From Bradyrhizobium sp. AZCC 2262 (GTDB taxonomy: Bacteria; Pseudomonadota; Alphaproteobacteria; Rhizobiales; Xanthobacteraceae), in contig NZ_JAZHRT010000001.1 of assembly GCF_036924535.1 (NCBI RefSeq), positions 1,178,001 to 1,242,000 of the forward strand: 64,000 bases of DNA, read 5' to 3'. Shown here one piece after another: positions 7,465 through 15,274 of this stretch; position 1 is the stretch's first letter, and every line of letters starts with the position of its first letter. The notes below the pieces were generated by a model, which was not told the DNA's origin, searched no databases, and worked only from the letters and a program-made list of their open reading frames with translations. Made by a program: the position numbers and the translations under genes.

Positions 7465-9372
7465 TCACCGAGACAGCGCGTCGAATCGATTCTTGGCCTC
7501 CTGAATTCCGCCGGCATGAGCCTTGGCATAGAGTTCGCGCGCTTTCGTCACTTCGCCGCGCGTTCCGTATGTCCCCCATACGGACAGAATGACCGGATCA
7601 TACGTCTCCGCGAGCATGAAGCTCGCCTGTGCGCTGCCCGTCTCAGCAGCGCGTTCGAGTACGATCCGTGCCGCACCGACATTGCCCTGCGCAAGCAGCG
7701 TGCTGGCGCGCGCCATCAACCTGGCCGCTTCCGGATTACGTTGCGCGTCTGAGGACACTGCCTGTACTGAAGCGGTTGTCTCGGCAGCGAGCGTCGCCTG
7801 GGCGATTGAGCTGTTTGCAATCGGCCCAGGCGCAGCGCGCGCATCGATCGCGCGCTGCTTCATTGTCGGTCCGCGCGATATTGTCTTGGTCCTGTCGCGC
7901 TCGTGCTGCAGCTCTGCCGTCATCTGTTCCGCAGTCTGCTTGAACTTCGCCGCATCATCGCGCGCCTTGGTCAGCTGCGCTGCGTTCGCCTGGATTTCGC
8001 GGCGAGCGATCGCGAGTTCGCGCGACAGCGCCTCGGCGCTTTCGCGCTCTTTCTGCTGTTCGGCCGCGGTTCGTTCCGCAGTCTGCTTGAACTGCGCCGC
8101 ATCATCGCGCGCCTTGATCAGCTGCGCTGCGTTGGCCTCGATTTCGCGGCGCGCCATCGCGAGTTCGCGCGACAGAGCCTCGGCACTGTCGTGCTCTTTC
8201 TGCTGTTCCGTCGTCGTCCTTTCCGCAGTCTGCTTGAACTTCGCCGCATCGTCGCGCGCCGTGGTCAACTGCGCTGCGTTGGCCTCGATTTCGCGGCGCG
8301 CCATCGCGTGTGCGCGCGACAGTACCTTGGCCCAGTCGCGCTCTTGCTGCAGCTCCGCCGTCGTCCTTTCCGCAGTCTGCTTGAACTGCGCCGCATCATC
8401 GCGCGCCGTGGTCAGCTGCGCCGCGTTGGTCTCGATTTCGCGGCGCGCCATCGCGAGTTCGCGCGACAGAGCCTCGGCACTGTCGTGCTCTTTCTGCTGT
8501 TCCGCCGCCATCCTTTCCGCAGTCTGCCTGAACTGCGCCGCATCATCGCGCGCCTTGGTCAGCATCGCCGCGTTGGCCTCGATTTCGCGGCGCGTCGCCG
8601 CCAGCTCGTTCGCCAGCGCGGCTCCGCGAGCGCGTTCCTCTTGAAGCGCCTGGCGTTGTTGCTCGGTGCTTGCCGGCTGTTCCTGTCGTGCGGCGGTGGC
8701 CTCCAGTGCGAGACCCGTTGTTTTTTCGCGCTCGTGTTCGAGCGATTGTGCGGACTTCACAGCGGAAGGCGTCCGCAGTTGCAGATTGGATCCGTCGATC
8801 GCGTTGCGAGCCTCGGCAGCTTCATTCGCCAGAATTTCTGGACGCGGCTCCTTCTCCAAAAATTGTCCCGCCTCCGGCGCGGCCGCCTTCACCGCCTGCT
8901 TGAGCTGCGGAGTTTTCTGCGCTCCGTGATCGGCTTTGGTCTGCTGTTGTTGCCCAAATAGGTCGGTCTTCCGCGGCTCCGGACCCGCCAACCGGGTCGC
9001 TTGCTCAACGGTCTGCCCGCCGATCGCGCCGACGATATCCTGCTGACCGGCGTTTCCCGCCACCCAGGTGGCGACCTCGGCGCGGAAATACAGGCCGGTC
9101 AGCGCCGCCGCAATGAACGCTGCGGTGATGGAGAAAGCTGCAAATCGTCGACGCGCACGGCCGGCGTGAGAGGAGGGGTGCGATGGTTGAAGATATCGAT
9201 CGTGCGGCAGCGGCTGCCAATGCGTCGGCGTGATCTTGCTTGGCTCGCCGTTTTCACTGATCCATTCGCCCGCCTCAGGCGACCAGTGCGCGACATCAAA
9301 AATCCCACACACATCATCCTCAAGGATGATGGCCTCTTGGCCCTTGGGTGCGCTCTCGATCGTTTGGCGCAT
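7465..9372 (-). CDS. Membrane-anchored coiled-coil protein with Sel1-like C-terminus (locus A)
   Basis: 635 aa. The N-terminal ~75 residues are cytoplasmic and include DVAHWSPEAGEWISENGEPSK-like sequence. One membrane helix follows at about 78-97 (FSITAAFIAAALTGLYF). A long periplasmic region comes next: a variable linker and then about five 49-residue coiled-coil repeats built on REIEANAAQLTKARDDAAQF. The last ~85 residues (ARLMARASTLLAQGNVGAARIVLERAAETG...TYDP) form a Sel1/TPR-like helical module. The same module ends the protein at 55625-56425. Both genes stand directly upstream of a TAXI gene. It is likely the structural anchor of an envelope complex; function unknown. Confidence 0.82.
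   Translation of the reverse strand: MRQTIESAPKGQEAIILEDDVCGIFDVAHWSPEAGEWISENGEPSKITPTHWQPLPHDRYLQPSHPSSHAGRARRRFAAFSITAAFIAAALTGLYFRAEVATWVAGNAGQQDIVGAIGGQTVEQATRLAGPEPRKTDLFGQQQQTKADHGAQKTPQLKQAVKAAAPEAGQFLEKEPRPEILANEAAEARNAIDGSNLQLRTPSAVKSAQSLEHEREKTTGLALEATAARQEQPASTEQQRQALQEERARGAALANELAATRREIEANAAMLTKARDDAAQFRQTAERMAAEQQKEHDSAEALSRELAMARREIETNAAQLTTARDDAAQFKQTAERTTAELQQERDWAKVLSRAHAMARREIEANAAQLTTARDDAAKFKQTAERTTTEQQKEHDSAEALSRELAMARREIEANAAQLIKARDDAAQFKQTAERTAAEQQKERESAEALSRELAIARREIQANAAQLTKARDDAAKFKQTAEQMTAELQHERDRTKTISRGPTMKQRAIDARAAPGPIANSSIAQATLAAETTASVQAVSSDAQRNPEAARLMARASTLLAQGNVGAARIVLERAAETGSAQASFMLAETYDPVILSVWGTYGTRGEVTKARELYAKAHAGGIQEAKNRFDALSR
7867..8608. repeat. 147-bp tandem repeat inside the coiled-coil gene
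   Basis: Units recur at exactly 147 bp: a gagttcgcgcgacag-type anchor starts at 8014, 8161, 8308 and 8455, with a degenerate copy near 7867. Each unit encodes 49 residues, exactly seven heptads, so copies can be gained or lost without breaking the coiled-coil register. Copies differ by scattered substitutions. Outer boundaries are approximate. Confidence 0.85.
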
Positions 9373-9589
9373 AAAAACGCCTACTCTGATGGTACTATTT
9401 TCTGAAGTAATACCGGACTAACACTTCTCCATTTCCAATAGGAAAGCCTATTCCACGCGCAGCACAGCCTCAAGCACCCAGAAGTTGGGAAACGCGGTGG
9501 AATCACGCGCGAATTCGTCCGTGGTTTTACGGGCATGTTCGTCGGCGTCGGGATGGACCTGCGCGGCGACGATGCCGATGGTGTGCCGC

Positions 9590-9943
9590 TCAGCAACCCC
9601 TGCAAATCTTGGTTTGTCGCGCGAGCCTGGCGTCGGCCTCGGCGTCTTCGTTGGGCTGCCGCGTCCACTCGTCGTAGCGCGCTTTGACGTCTGACCCGGC
9701 TGAGGCTTCCCTGGGCGGGGCGCCATTCAGCGGGCCGAGAATGATCTCGCGATTGCGGGCTGTCTTTCGCTTTTGCGGCCGTTTTTCCTGGCCCGGTTCG
9801 TCGTTTGCCGTCGGCGCATCGCCCAACCCGTCCCAGGCGATCGGCGCGCCCGGGGTCGTCGAGGTGGCGCAGCCGGTGCCGGACGCGCAGCAGCCGGAGA
9901 GGGCGGCGCCGGCAACCAGCAGAACCATGAATCTCGTTAGCAT
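9590..9943 (-). CDS. Small putative lipoprotein, unknown function
   Basis: 117 aa. The N-terminus has a hydrophobic stretch ending in a lipobox-like LSGCC, so it is probably lipidated at the first Cys and outer-membrane or periplasm attached. The rest is hydrophilic and rich in Lys/Arg/Glu (GQEKRPQKRKTARNREIILG), ending in KICRGC with a Cys pair. I recognise no characterised family; the composition resembles genus-specific rhizobial lipoproteins. It lies 217 bp upstream of the coiled-coil gene on the same strand. Confidence 0.65.
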   Translation of the reverse strand: MLTRFMVLLVAGAALSGCCASGTGCATSTTPGAPIAWDGLGDAPTANDEPGQEKRPQKRKTARNREIILGPLNGAPPREASAGSDVKARYDEWTRQPNEDAEADARLARQTKICRGC

Positions 9944-10051
9944 CGTTGCTCCGGTGTGGCCGACGTTAAAACCCGTGACGTGAGAATATCAGGCACTGAA
10001 GGCTGTAGCTTTGACGTTATTACGGCGAAAACACGCCGGCCGCGGGCTGCA

Positions 10052-10687
10052 TTAGCGCTTTGCAAGGCTGACGGCGGAGCCCTTTTCACCGATCACCTTC
10101 ACTTCGTCCTTCCCGCACTTGAAATCACGGGCAAATTCGTCCGCCGCCTGGCGCGCGAGCTCGTTGGCATTGCGTTTGGCCTGGCCGTCGATATAGGCGA
10201 CATGGCAGACCGGCCCCGGCGGCAGCCGCGTCACGGCTAGCATCGGTTTTGAGGTCGGGCTTCCCGCCTTGTCCGGGTCGTTGTTGTCGGCGATCAGCCA
10301 GCGCTGAATGATCGCGAACGGCTTGCCATCCACCGCCCGCCATTCGACGGTGGGAGCGGTGGAATTGAAGGGGGCAAACCAGGCCTCCGCGGCCGGCTCC
10401 TTGCTGGCGGCTATGCGGTCGGGTCCGACCGAGACGGTTTGGCGCAGATCGTCCTCGCTGATCACCACCACCAGCCCCGATTTGCCGGGGCACACCTGGG
10501 TCGTGCTGCCGTTGTCCCCGGGCTTGCCGATGGTGCGGCAGTCCTTCGCCTCTGATGATGTGTAGCTGCTGCTGAATGTTTGGGCGCTGGCCGGTGAAAT
10601 CAGGCCAAATGCAGCCGCGAATAGTGCCGTGGCGGCCGGCACGATGGCTTGCCGATGGGAAACACGTTTCATCTGCACTTCTCGCAT
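10052..10687 (-). CDS. Secreted protein of unknown function
   Basis: 211 aa from ATG 10687, chosen because GGAGG lies 4 nt upstream; a start 9 codons earlier lacks a ribosome site. A signal peptide ends near PASAQT. The mature part contains CRTIGKPG, VCPGKSGLVVVISEDDLRQTVS and a C-terminal half with VCHVAYIDGQAKRNANELAR...FKCGKDEV. Four Cys in the mature protein could form two disulfides. No domain recognised. It is transcribed away from the SET gene at 10825. Confidence 0.75.
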   Translation of the reverse strand: MREVQMKRVSHRQAIVPAATALFAAAFGLISPASAQTFSSSYTSSEAKDCRTIGKPGDNGSTTQVCPGKSGLVVVISEDDLRQTVSVGPDRIAASKEPAAEAWFAPFNSTAPTVEWRAVDGKPFAIIQRWLIADNNDPDKAGSPTSKPMLAVTRLPPGPVCHVAYIDGQAKRNANELARQAADEFARDFKCGKDEVKVIGEKGSAVSLAKR

Positions 10688-10824
10688 GGAACCTCCAGGA
10701 TCAGACGTGCGCAATCTGGGGAAGGTTCATGGCAAAGGTGCGAAACACCTGACATTGCCGCGGAATCGTTCTAGAAGAGCGGCTCGCAATTCCGTCGTCC
10801 CGAGCGTGCAGTCAATCAGTCGTC

Positions 10825-11589
10825 ATGCCCTCCATACCTTCGAATAAGCCTTATCGCGTCGGCCGCTCCCCTACCGGACTTGGCCTTTTCGCCACCAAAC
10901 CGATCAAGAAGGGCACCAAAATCATCCGCTATTTTGGGCCGCTGCTGGATTCGAAGAAGAAAAAAGACGACGCGATCGAGAACAAATACCTGTTCGAGCT
11001 GAACGACCGTTGGACCATCGACGGCTCGGTGCGCAAGAACATCGCCCGTTACATCAACCACGCCTGCAAGCCCAACGCGGAATCCGACGTTCGCCCACGC
11101 AAGCGCAAGGTGTTCATCCGCGCCATCAAGAGCATCGAGCCGGGCGAGGAGATCAATTACGATTACGGCACCGATTATTTCAAAGCCTATCTGAAGCCGA
11201 TCGGCTGCAAATGCGCGGCCTGCGAAAAGAAGCGCAAGAAACAGCGCGCCGAGGCGCGGGCGGAGAAGGCCCGGCTGAAGGCGAAGGCCGAGCGGAAAGC
11301 GCTGAAGAAGGCGGAAAAGCTGGCCAAGGCCAAGGAGAAGGCTAAAGCGAAGCTGAAGGAAAAGGCTGAGCGGAAGGCGAAGGTGACGCTCAAGCTGAAG
11401 GGCCATTCGCTCAATGGCAAGTCGCTCAACGGCAGGTCGCTCAACGGCAAACGTCTGAACGGCAACAGCCGCGTCAGGGTTGCCGGCAAGAAATCCGTCG
11501 GCAGCAAGCAGCCGGCTTCCGCGCCTGCTTCGGTCCTTGAGGCTCAGCCCGCTGCTATCGCCTTTGAGGCTCAGCCCACCGCCATCTGA
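10825..11589 (+). CDS. SET-domain protein with basic C-terminal tail
   Basis: 254 aa. A compact SET domain covers residues 8-120: GRSPTGLGLFATKPIKKGT, then the SAM/substrate motifs ARYINHACKPN (about 74-84) and NYDYG (111-115). A post-SET-like Cys cluster follows (C128, C130, C133). SET proteins methylate lysines. The C-terminal half is a highly charged Lys/Ala/Glu helix followed by four five-residue repeats (LNGKS, LNGRS, LNGKR, LNGNS) encoded by near-identical 15-bp units. The target is unknown; the basic tail suggests nucleic-acid or chromosome association. Confidence 0.88.
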   Translation: MPSIPSNKPYRVGRSPTGLGLFATKPIKKGTKIIRYFGPLLDSKKKKDDAIENKYLFELNDRWTIDGSVRKNIARYINHACKPNAESDVRPRKRKVFIRAIKSIEPGEEINYDYGTDYFKAYLKPIGCKCAACEKKRKKQRAEARAEKARLKAKAERKALKKAEKLAKAKEKAKAKLKEKAERKAKVTLKLKGHSLNGKSLNGRSLNGKRLNGNSRVRVAGKKSVGSKQPASAPASVLEAQPAAIAFEAQPTAI

Positions 11590-11593
11590 AGTC

Positions 11594-11917
11594 TCATCCG
11601 CCGGTCTTGTGCACCGATTTCGGCAGCAACGAATCGCCGAAGTCGACCGCCGAGCGTTGAATGATCGCGCCTGTTTCATCGACCACGACGCGAAACCGCC
11701 GGTGTTCGGAGAAGAAGGTGAGGCGGTGCCGGCCGGAGTCGGCATCGACCCCACGCTCGGCAAGGCTCGTGATCCTGCCCGCGCGCATCTCTTCCTGCAG
11801 CAAAGACGGCGCCAGGCCGAGACCTTCCGCGACGATGGAGGCGTCGATCTGCACAGTGCCATCTTCGAACTCGATCGGTTTCATGAGTTGCACCTGAGTC
11901 TTCGTTGCGGCGGTCAT
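11594..11917 (-). CDS. DUF6522-like protein
   Basis: 107 aa from ATG 11917, which overlaps the stop of the Rrf2 gene (ATGA), showing coupling. The sequence (IEFEDGTVQIDASIVAEGLGL...LLQEEMRAGRITSLAERGVDAD...HRLTFFSEHRRFRVVVDETGAII) is consistent with the DUF6522 family. It has no membrane segment. Context with an NsrR-like regulator and a truncated globin points to a role in nitric oxide or nitrite response. Biochemical role unknown. It is convergent with the SET gene, 4 bp apart. Confidence 0.75.
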   Translation of the reverse strand: MTAATKTQVQLMKPIEFEDGTVQIDASIVAEGLGLAPSLLQEEMRAGRITSLAERGVDADSGRHRLTFFSEHRRFRVVVDETGAIIQRSAVDFGDSLLPKSVHKTGG

Positions 11918-12342
11918 GCGTGCGCCGGGCTCCGCATGGCCGGCGCGGGATAGGCGCACTCCGCCAGCGTCGTGGCGTCGAGCTCGCGCATGAAGGCTTC
12001 GCGGGCGGCAGCGAGTTTTGCTTTCAACCGGCAGCGCGGCTTCAGCACGCAATTGCCGCCATCCTCGCGAAAACATTCGACCAGCGGCGGCCCTTCCAGG
12101 GCGCGCACCACTTCGCCGATGGTGATCGACTGGGCGGGGCGGGCCAGCGTGAAGCCGCCGCCGACGCCGCGCTGGGTCGAGATGAAACCGCTATCCGCGA
12201 GGTCGCGCACCACCTTGGCCAGATGGTTGCGGGAAATGCCGAACTCGGCCGCGATCTCGTTGGTGGCGAACGACCGGCCCGGTTCGCCCGCCAACCGCAT
12301 CAGCGCGCGCAAGGCAAAATCCGTGAATGACGTCAGGCGCAT
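11914..12342 (-). CDS. Rrf2-family (NsrR-like) iron-sulfur regulator
   Basis: 142 aa. An N-terminal winged helix (TSFTDFALRALMRLAGEPG...IAAEFGISRNHLAKVVRDL) is followed by the wing TQRGVGGGFTLARP. Three Cys in CFREDGGNCVLKPRC (about residues 90-104) would hold an Fe-S cluster, as in NsrR, which senses nitric oxide. It is divergent from the truncated-globin gene, with a perfect 27-bp palindrome at 12388-12414 between them. It probably represses the globin operon and perhaps itself. The next gene, DUF6522, overlaps its stop codon. Confidence 0.9.
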   Translation of the reverse strand: MRLTSFTDFALRALMRLAGEPGRSFATNEIAAEFGISRNHLAKVVRDLADSGFISTQRGVGGGFTLARPAQSITIGEVVRALEGPPLVECFREDGGNCVLKPRCRLKAKLAAAREAFMRELDATTLAECAYPAPAMRSPAHA

Positions 12343-12387
12343 GGGAGATCCTCGAAAAGTTCTGCTTGCAAATCGACTATAGCCGGA

Positions 12388-12414
12388 TAAATAGGTATTT
12401 GAAATACCTATTTA
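12388..12414. promoter_or_regulatory. 27-bp perfect palindrome, probable NsrR/Rrf2 operator
   Basis: Arms TAAATAGGTATTT and AAATACCTATTTA are separated by one G. The right arm touches the GGAG ribosome site of the globin gene (start 12426), so the bound protein would block its promoter or leader. Site size and AT-rich arms resemble known NsrR sites. The left edge lies 45 bp from the divergent Rrf2 start. Confidence 0.85.
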
Positions 12415-12425
12415 GGAGCGGCGAG

Positions 12426-12896
12426 ATGGAAGCGATCGTGACAGGGCCGGAGCGGCGTGAGCGGATCACGGCCGGGATCATGGAACGGACGGGCATTGAC
12501 GGGCCGATGATCGAGCGTCTGGTGCACGGCTTCTACGCCAAGGTCCGCGCCGATGCGGTGCTGGGGCCGATCTTCGATGTCAGGATCAAGGATTGGGAGC
12601 CGCATCTGGCGCAGATGTGCGCGTTCTGGTCATCGGTCGCTTTGATGACGAGCCGCTACCACGGCACGCCGATGGCCAAGCATCTGCCGCTGCCGGTCGA
12701 CGCCGATCATTTCGACCGCTGGCTCGAGCTGTTCGAGACGACTGCCCGCGAGATCTGTCCGCCCGAGGCGGAAGCGCATTTCGTGGAACGGGCGCGGCGG
12801 ATCGCGGCGAGCCTCGAACTCGGCATCGCAGGCGGGCAGGGCGTCATGCTCGGCAACGGGCAAAGATTTCGGCGCAATCAGGCAGGAGCAGTGTGA
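12426..12896 (+). CDS. Group III truncated haemoglobin
   Basis: 156 aa from ATG 12426, with GGAG upstream; in-frame codons further up run through the operator. The fold signature includes LVHGFYAKVRADAVLGPIF, WEPHLAQMCAFWSSV and YHGTPMAKH, the last with the likely proximal His, and then HFDRWLELFETT. Group III truncated globins bind O2/NO and are often nitrosative-stress induced. The operator and divergent NsrR-like gene support NO-dependent induction. It overlaps the next small gene by one base (TGATG). Confidence 0.92.
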   Translation: MEAIVTGPERRERITAGIMERTGIDGPMIERLVHGFYAKVRADAVLGPIFDVRIKDWEPHLAQMCAFWSSVALMTSRYHGTPMAKHLPLPVDADHFDRWLELFETTAREICPPEAEAHFVERARRIAASLELGIAGGQGVMLGNGQRFRRNQAGAV

Positions 12897-13030
12897 TGGC
12901 TAATCGTGCGCATGTCGCGACCAGCAAGGAGCAGGCCGATCCTTACGCCGGCAGCAGCCTGGTGCCGATGCTCGTCATTGGGTTGGTGCTGACTTTTGCC
13001 GGGATGATCGCCGCCGTGCTGTTGAGCTAA
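12896..13030 (+). CDS. 44-aa single-span membrane protein
   Basis: ATG 12896 overlaps the globin stop codon (TGATG), so it is translationally coupled. The 44 residues have a polar start (MANRAHVATSKEQADPYAG) and one hydrophobic helix (VPMLVIGLVLTFAGMIAAVL). It is the second gene of the NsrR-controlled operon. Possible roles are a small subunit or membrane tether for the globin or a respiratory component; nothing in the sequence decides this. Confidence 0.72.
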   Translation: MANRAHVATSKEQADPYAGSSLVPMLVIGLVLTFAGMIAAVLLS

Positions 13031-13043
13031 GGATGCGCGCGTT

Positions 13044-13535
13044 CTATGGCTCCTCGGCGCGATCGATCGCCACTTGTTCGTGCTGCGCGGTCCGCTCCAG
13101 ATTGCCAATCAAGCGCTGAAGCAAATCGATCAGCGTCTTGACCTCGTCGTCGCTCATGCCTGCAAGCGCCATTTCATTGCCGGCATCAACGGCCGCATCG
13201 ACTTCCGGAAGTATTCCCAGCGCTTTGCGGGTGATTGAGATCAGGCTGCTGCGACCGTCAGCGGGATCGGGACTGCGCTTGATCATGCCGTCACGCTCAA
13301 GTCGCGACAGCAATTGAGCCATGCTCGGCTGCTCGATCCGGGCGCACAGCGCCAGCTCCTTCTGGGCAAGCTTTTGTCCCGTCCTCAACATGCTGAGAAC
13401 GGGGAAGCTGGCGACGCCGAGCCCTAGCGGCCGGAATTTGATGTCCGCGAGCCGGAGCATCAGTCGCGCCGCTCTGTTGATGAGATATCCCGGCCGTTCG
13501 TGTTGCGCCCATTTTCGCATCATATTCTCTTGCAT
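13044..13535 (-). CDS. MarR-family transcriptional regulator
   Basis: 163 aa as drawn from 13535. The first operator overlaps that codon, so the true start may be the internal ATG at 13523, which has AAGAGA upstream. The MarR winged helix covers about residues 48-120: LAQKELALCARIEQPSMAQLLSRLERDGMIKRSPDPADGR with the wing DGRSSLISIT. It is divergent from the FAD monooxygenase at 13676. Two ATAGG-N2-CCTAT sites in the gap suggest it represses both itself and the monooxygenase, possibly released by a phenolic or drug-like ligand. Confidence 0.9.
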   Translation of the reverse strand: MQENMMRKWAQHERPGYLINRAARLMLRLADIKFRPLGLGVASFPVLSMLRTGQKLAQKELALCARIEQPSMAQLLSRLERDGMIKRSPDPADGRSSLISITRKALGILPEVDAAVDAGNEMALAGMSDDEVKTLIDLLQRLIGNLERTAQHEQVAIDRAEEP

Positions 13536-13566
13536 AGGGTCCTATACAAAATCGATAGGCTCCTAT
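13534..13566. promoter_or_regulatory. Two tandem MarR-type operators
   Basis: ATAGGgtCCTAT at 13534-13545 and ATAGGctCCTAT at 13555-13566. Starts are 21 bp apart, two helical turns, so dimers would bind the same face. The first covers the annotated marR start codon. Confidence 0.7.
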
Positions 13567-13675
13567 ATATAGCCCGATTGAACCCTGAAGGATAGGCTCG
13601 CTCAAAGAGAGATCGTGGGGCCAACGTCAGTTGCGGCGCCAAACGATTGGCTCTTCCAACACGAAAGCAACAACC

Positions 13676-14767
13676 ATGATCACGATTGTGGGCGCCGGAT
13701 TGGGCGGCCTCACGCTGGCGAACGTGCTGCATAGGAACGGGATCACGGCAGTCGTCTATGACGCGGATATCTCGGCCGCTTCCCGACCACAGGGCGGCAT
13801 GCTCGATATTCATCAGGAGACCGGACAGGCGGCGCTGCAGGCCGCCGGTCTGCTTGAGGCTTTTGGCAAGCTCACCTTGGAACATGGCGATGCCATGCGC
13901 ATTCTTGACAAGACCGGCGCCGTGCGAATGACGCATGACGGCGATGGGTTGCGACCGGAAATCGACCGCGGCGCGTTGCGCAATCTGCTTCTTTCTTCTC
14001 TGCGTCCGGACCTTGTTCGCTGGAATGCGCAGGTGACCGGAATCAGCAGGGAGGCAAGCGGGTTCAAATTATCGTTCGCTGATGGCCGCGTCGCGACGAC
14101 GGAAATCCTGATCGGCGCTGACGGGGCGTGGTCGAGGGTCCGCCCGCTGGTATCGGAAGCGAGCCCGTTCTATTCCGGCATCAGCTTCGTCGAACTGCGT
14201 TATCTGGACGCCGACCGGAAGCACCTGACAGCGGCCGCCCTCGTTGGCAAGGGATTGATGTTCGCGCTCTCGGACGAACGAGGCATCTTCGGGCATCGCG
14301 AGCCCAACAACGAATTGTGCGTCTATGCCGCGCTCAAGGTTCCGGCCGATTGGTCGAGGCAGCCAATTTCCCGCGACCTGTTGCACCAGCATTTTCACGG
14401 CTGGCACGCTGATTTTCACGAGGTGCTGGCCAACAGCGATGGTGACTTGGTGCCGCGATCAATCTGGATGTTGCCGGAAGGGCATAGCTGGCCGCGTACA
14501 TCAGGTGTGACGCTGCTCGGGGATGCCGCTCACCTGATGTCGCCCTTCGCCGGAGAAGGGGCAAATCTGGCCATGATCGACGGGGCGGACCTCGCCAGGG
14601 CCATCATCGCGCATCCCAACGACATCGAACGCGCTTTTGCCGCCTACGAAGCCACGATGTTCCCGCGGGCGCGGGAGGCGGCTGCGGAATCCGCAGCCGG
14701 TCTCGAACTCGCGTTTGAAGCCAATGCCCCGCAGGCGATGCTCGATTTCTTTACGCCAAAGGGATGA
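13676..14767 (+). CDS. FAD-dependent monooxygenase (TetX/PHBH-like)
   Basis: 363 aa from ATG 13676, the codon directly before the Rossmann strand. The FAD motif GAGLGGLTLANVLHRNGI is at the N-terminus. The DG-type motif lies in EILIGADGAWSRVR, and GDAAHLMSPFAGEGANLAM carries the GD FAD-ribityl motif. This is the class A flavoprotein hydroxylase fold, closest in look to TetX-like enzymes that hydroxylate aromatic or polyketide compounds with NAD(P)H. Divergence from the MarR gene with paired operators suggests inducible detoxification. The substrate is unknown. Confidence 0.9.
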   Translation: MITIVGAGLGGLTLANVLHRNGITAVVYDADISAASRPQGGMLDIHQETGQAALQAAGLLEAFGKLTLEHGDAMRILDKTGAVRMTHDGDGLRPEIDRGALRNLLLSSLRPDLVRWNAQVTGISREASGFKLSFADGRVATTEILIGADGAWSRVRPLVSEASPFYSGISFVELRYLDADRKHLTAAALVGKGLMFALSDERGIFGHREPNNELCVYAALKVPADWSRQPISRDLLHQHFHGWHADFHEVLANSDGDLVPRSIWMLPEGHSWPRTSGVTLLGDAAHLMSPFAGEGANLAMIDGADLARAIIAHPNDIERAFAAYEATMFPRAREAAAESAAGLELAFEANAPQAMLDFFTPKG

Positions 14768-14833
14768 AATGATCGCGCGTCGGCCGCCGCAAAGTTAGGC
14801 TTCGCGGCGGCGGAAAGGCGAGGATCGGCAAGC

Positions 14834-15232
14834 TCAGGCCGTCACCACGCCGTCGCTCCTGCGCAGCCCGACATATTGCAGCTCGGCAAATACGCCGGTG
14901 GCGATCGCCTGTGCGACGGTAACGAGTTGCCCGAGCAGGTTCGGCGAAACTGCGCCCGAGAACAGCAGCGCGAAGCTGCCGAGCGTCCAGGCCGCGTTGC
15001 CTACGATGACAAGCAGCACCAGCGCCTTCGGCACCGATGACCGTGAAGCGAGCCAGCCGACCAGCGCGGTATAGGCGATCAGGAATAGCCCGGTCTCCCG
15101 CAGCAACGCTTCCGGCAGGTTGAGGAAGGGGGCCAGCATGCCGGCGCCGAGCGCAAGCCCGACGGCTGATACGCCGCTGAAGATGGCGTCGGCGAGCAGG
15201 GCGCGGCTCAGGAACGTGGACGGATGGATCAT
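14834..15232 (-). CDS. Four-helix membrane protein, unknown function
   Basis: 132 aa, strongly hydrophobic with about four membrane helices (LADAIFSGVSAVGLALGAGML, TGLFLIAYTALVGWLA, ALVLLVIVGNAAWTLGSFALL, and VTVAQAIATGVFAELQYVG). It starts at ATG 15232 behind AGGAGAA. The upstream gene on the same strand, 42 bp away, also encodes a small membrane protein, so the two form an operon, divergent from the MmyB-type regulator. Such pairs with an MmyB-like regulator are common in Proteobacteria; function not known. Confidence 0.78.
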   Translation of the reverse strand: MIHPSTFLSRALLADAIFSGVSAVGLALGAGMLAPFLNLPEALLRETGLFLIAYTALVGWLASRSSVPKALVLLVIVGNAAWTLGSFALLFSGAVSPNLLGQLVTVAQAIATGVFAELQYVGLRRSDGVVTA

Positions 15233-15274
15233 GGCAGTTCTCCTTTGCTTGGGGGACTTTGGGCGGGGAAGGGA

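Noticed and set aside
7867..8608. Repeat array considered as CRISPR
   Set aside because: Units are 147 bp, contiguous and in frame within a coding sequence; there are no spacers and no cas genes.
7589..8961. Two long plus-strand frames (about 350 aa each) across the coiled-coil gene
   Set aside because: Their Ser/Ala/Arg/Leu repeats are just the reverse reading of the 147-bp repeats.
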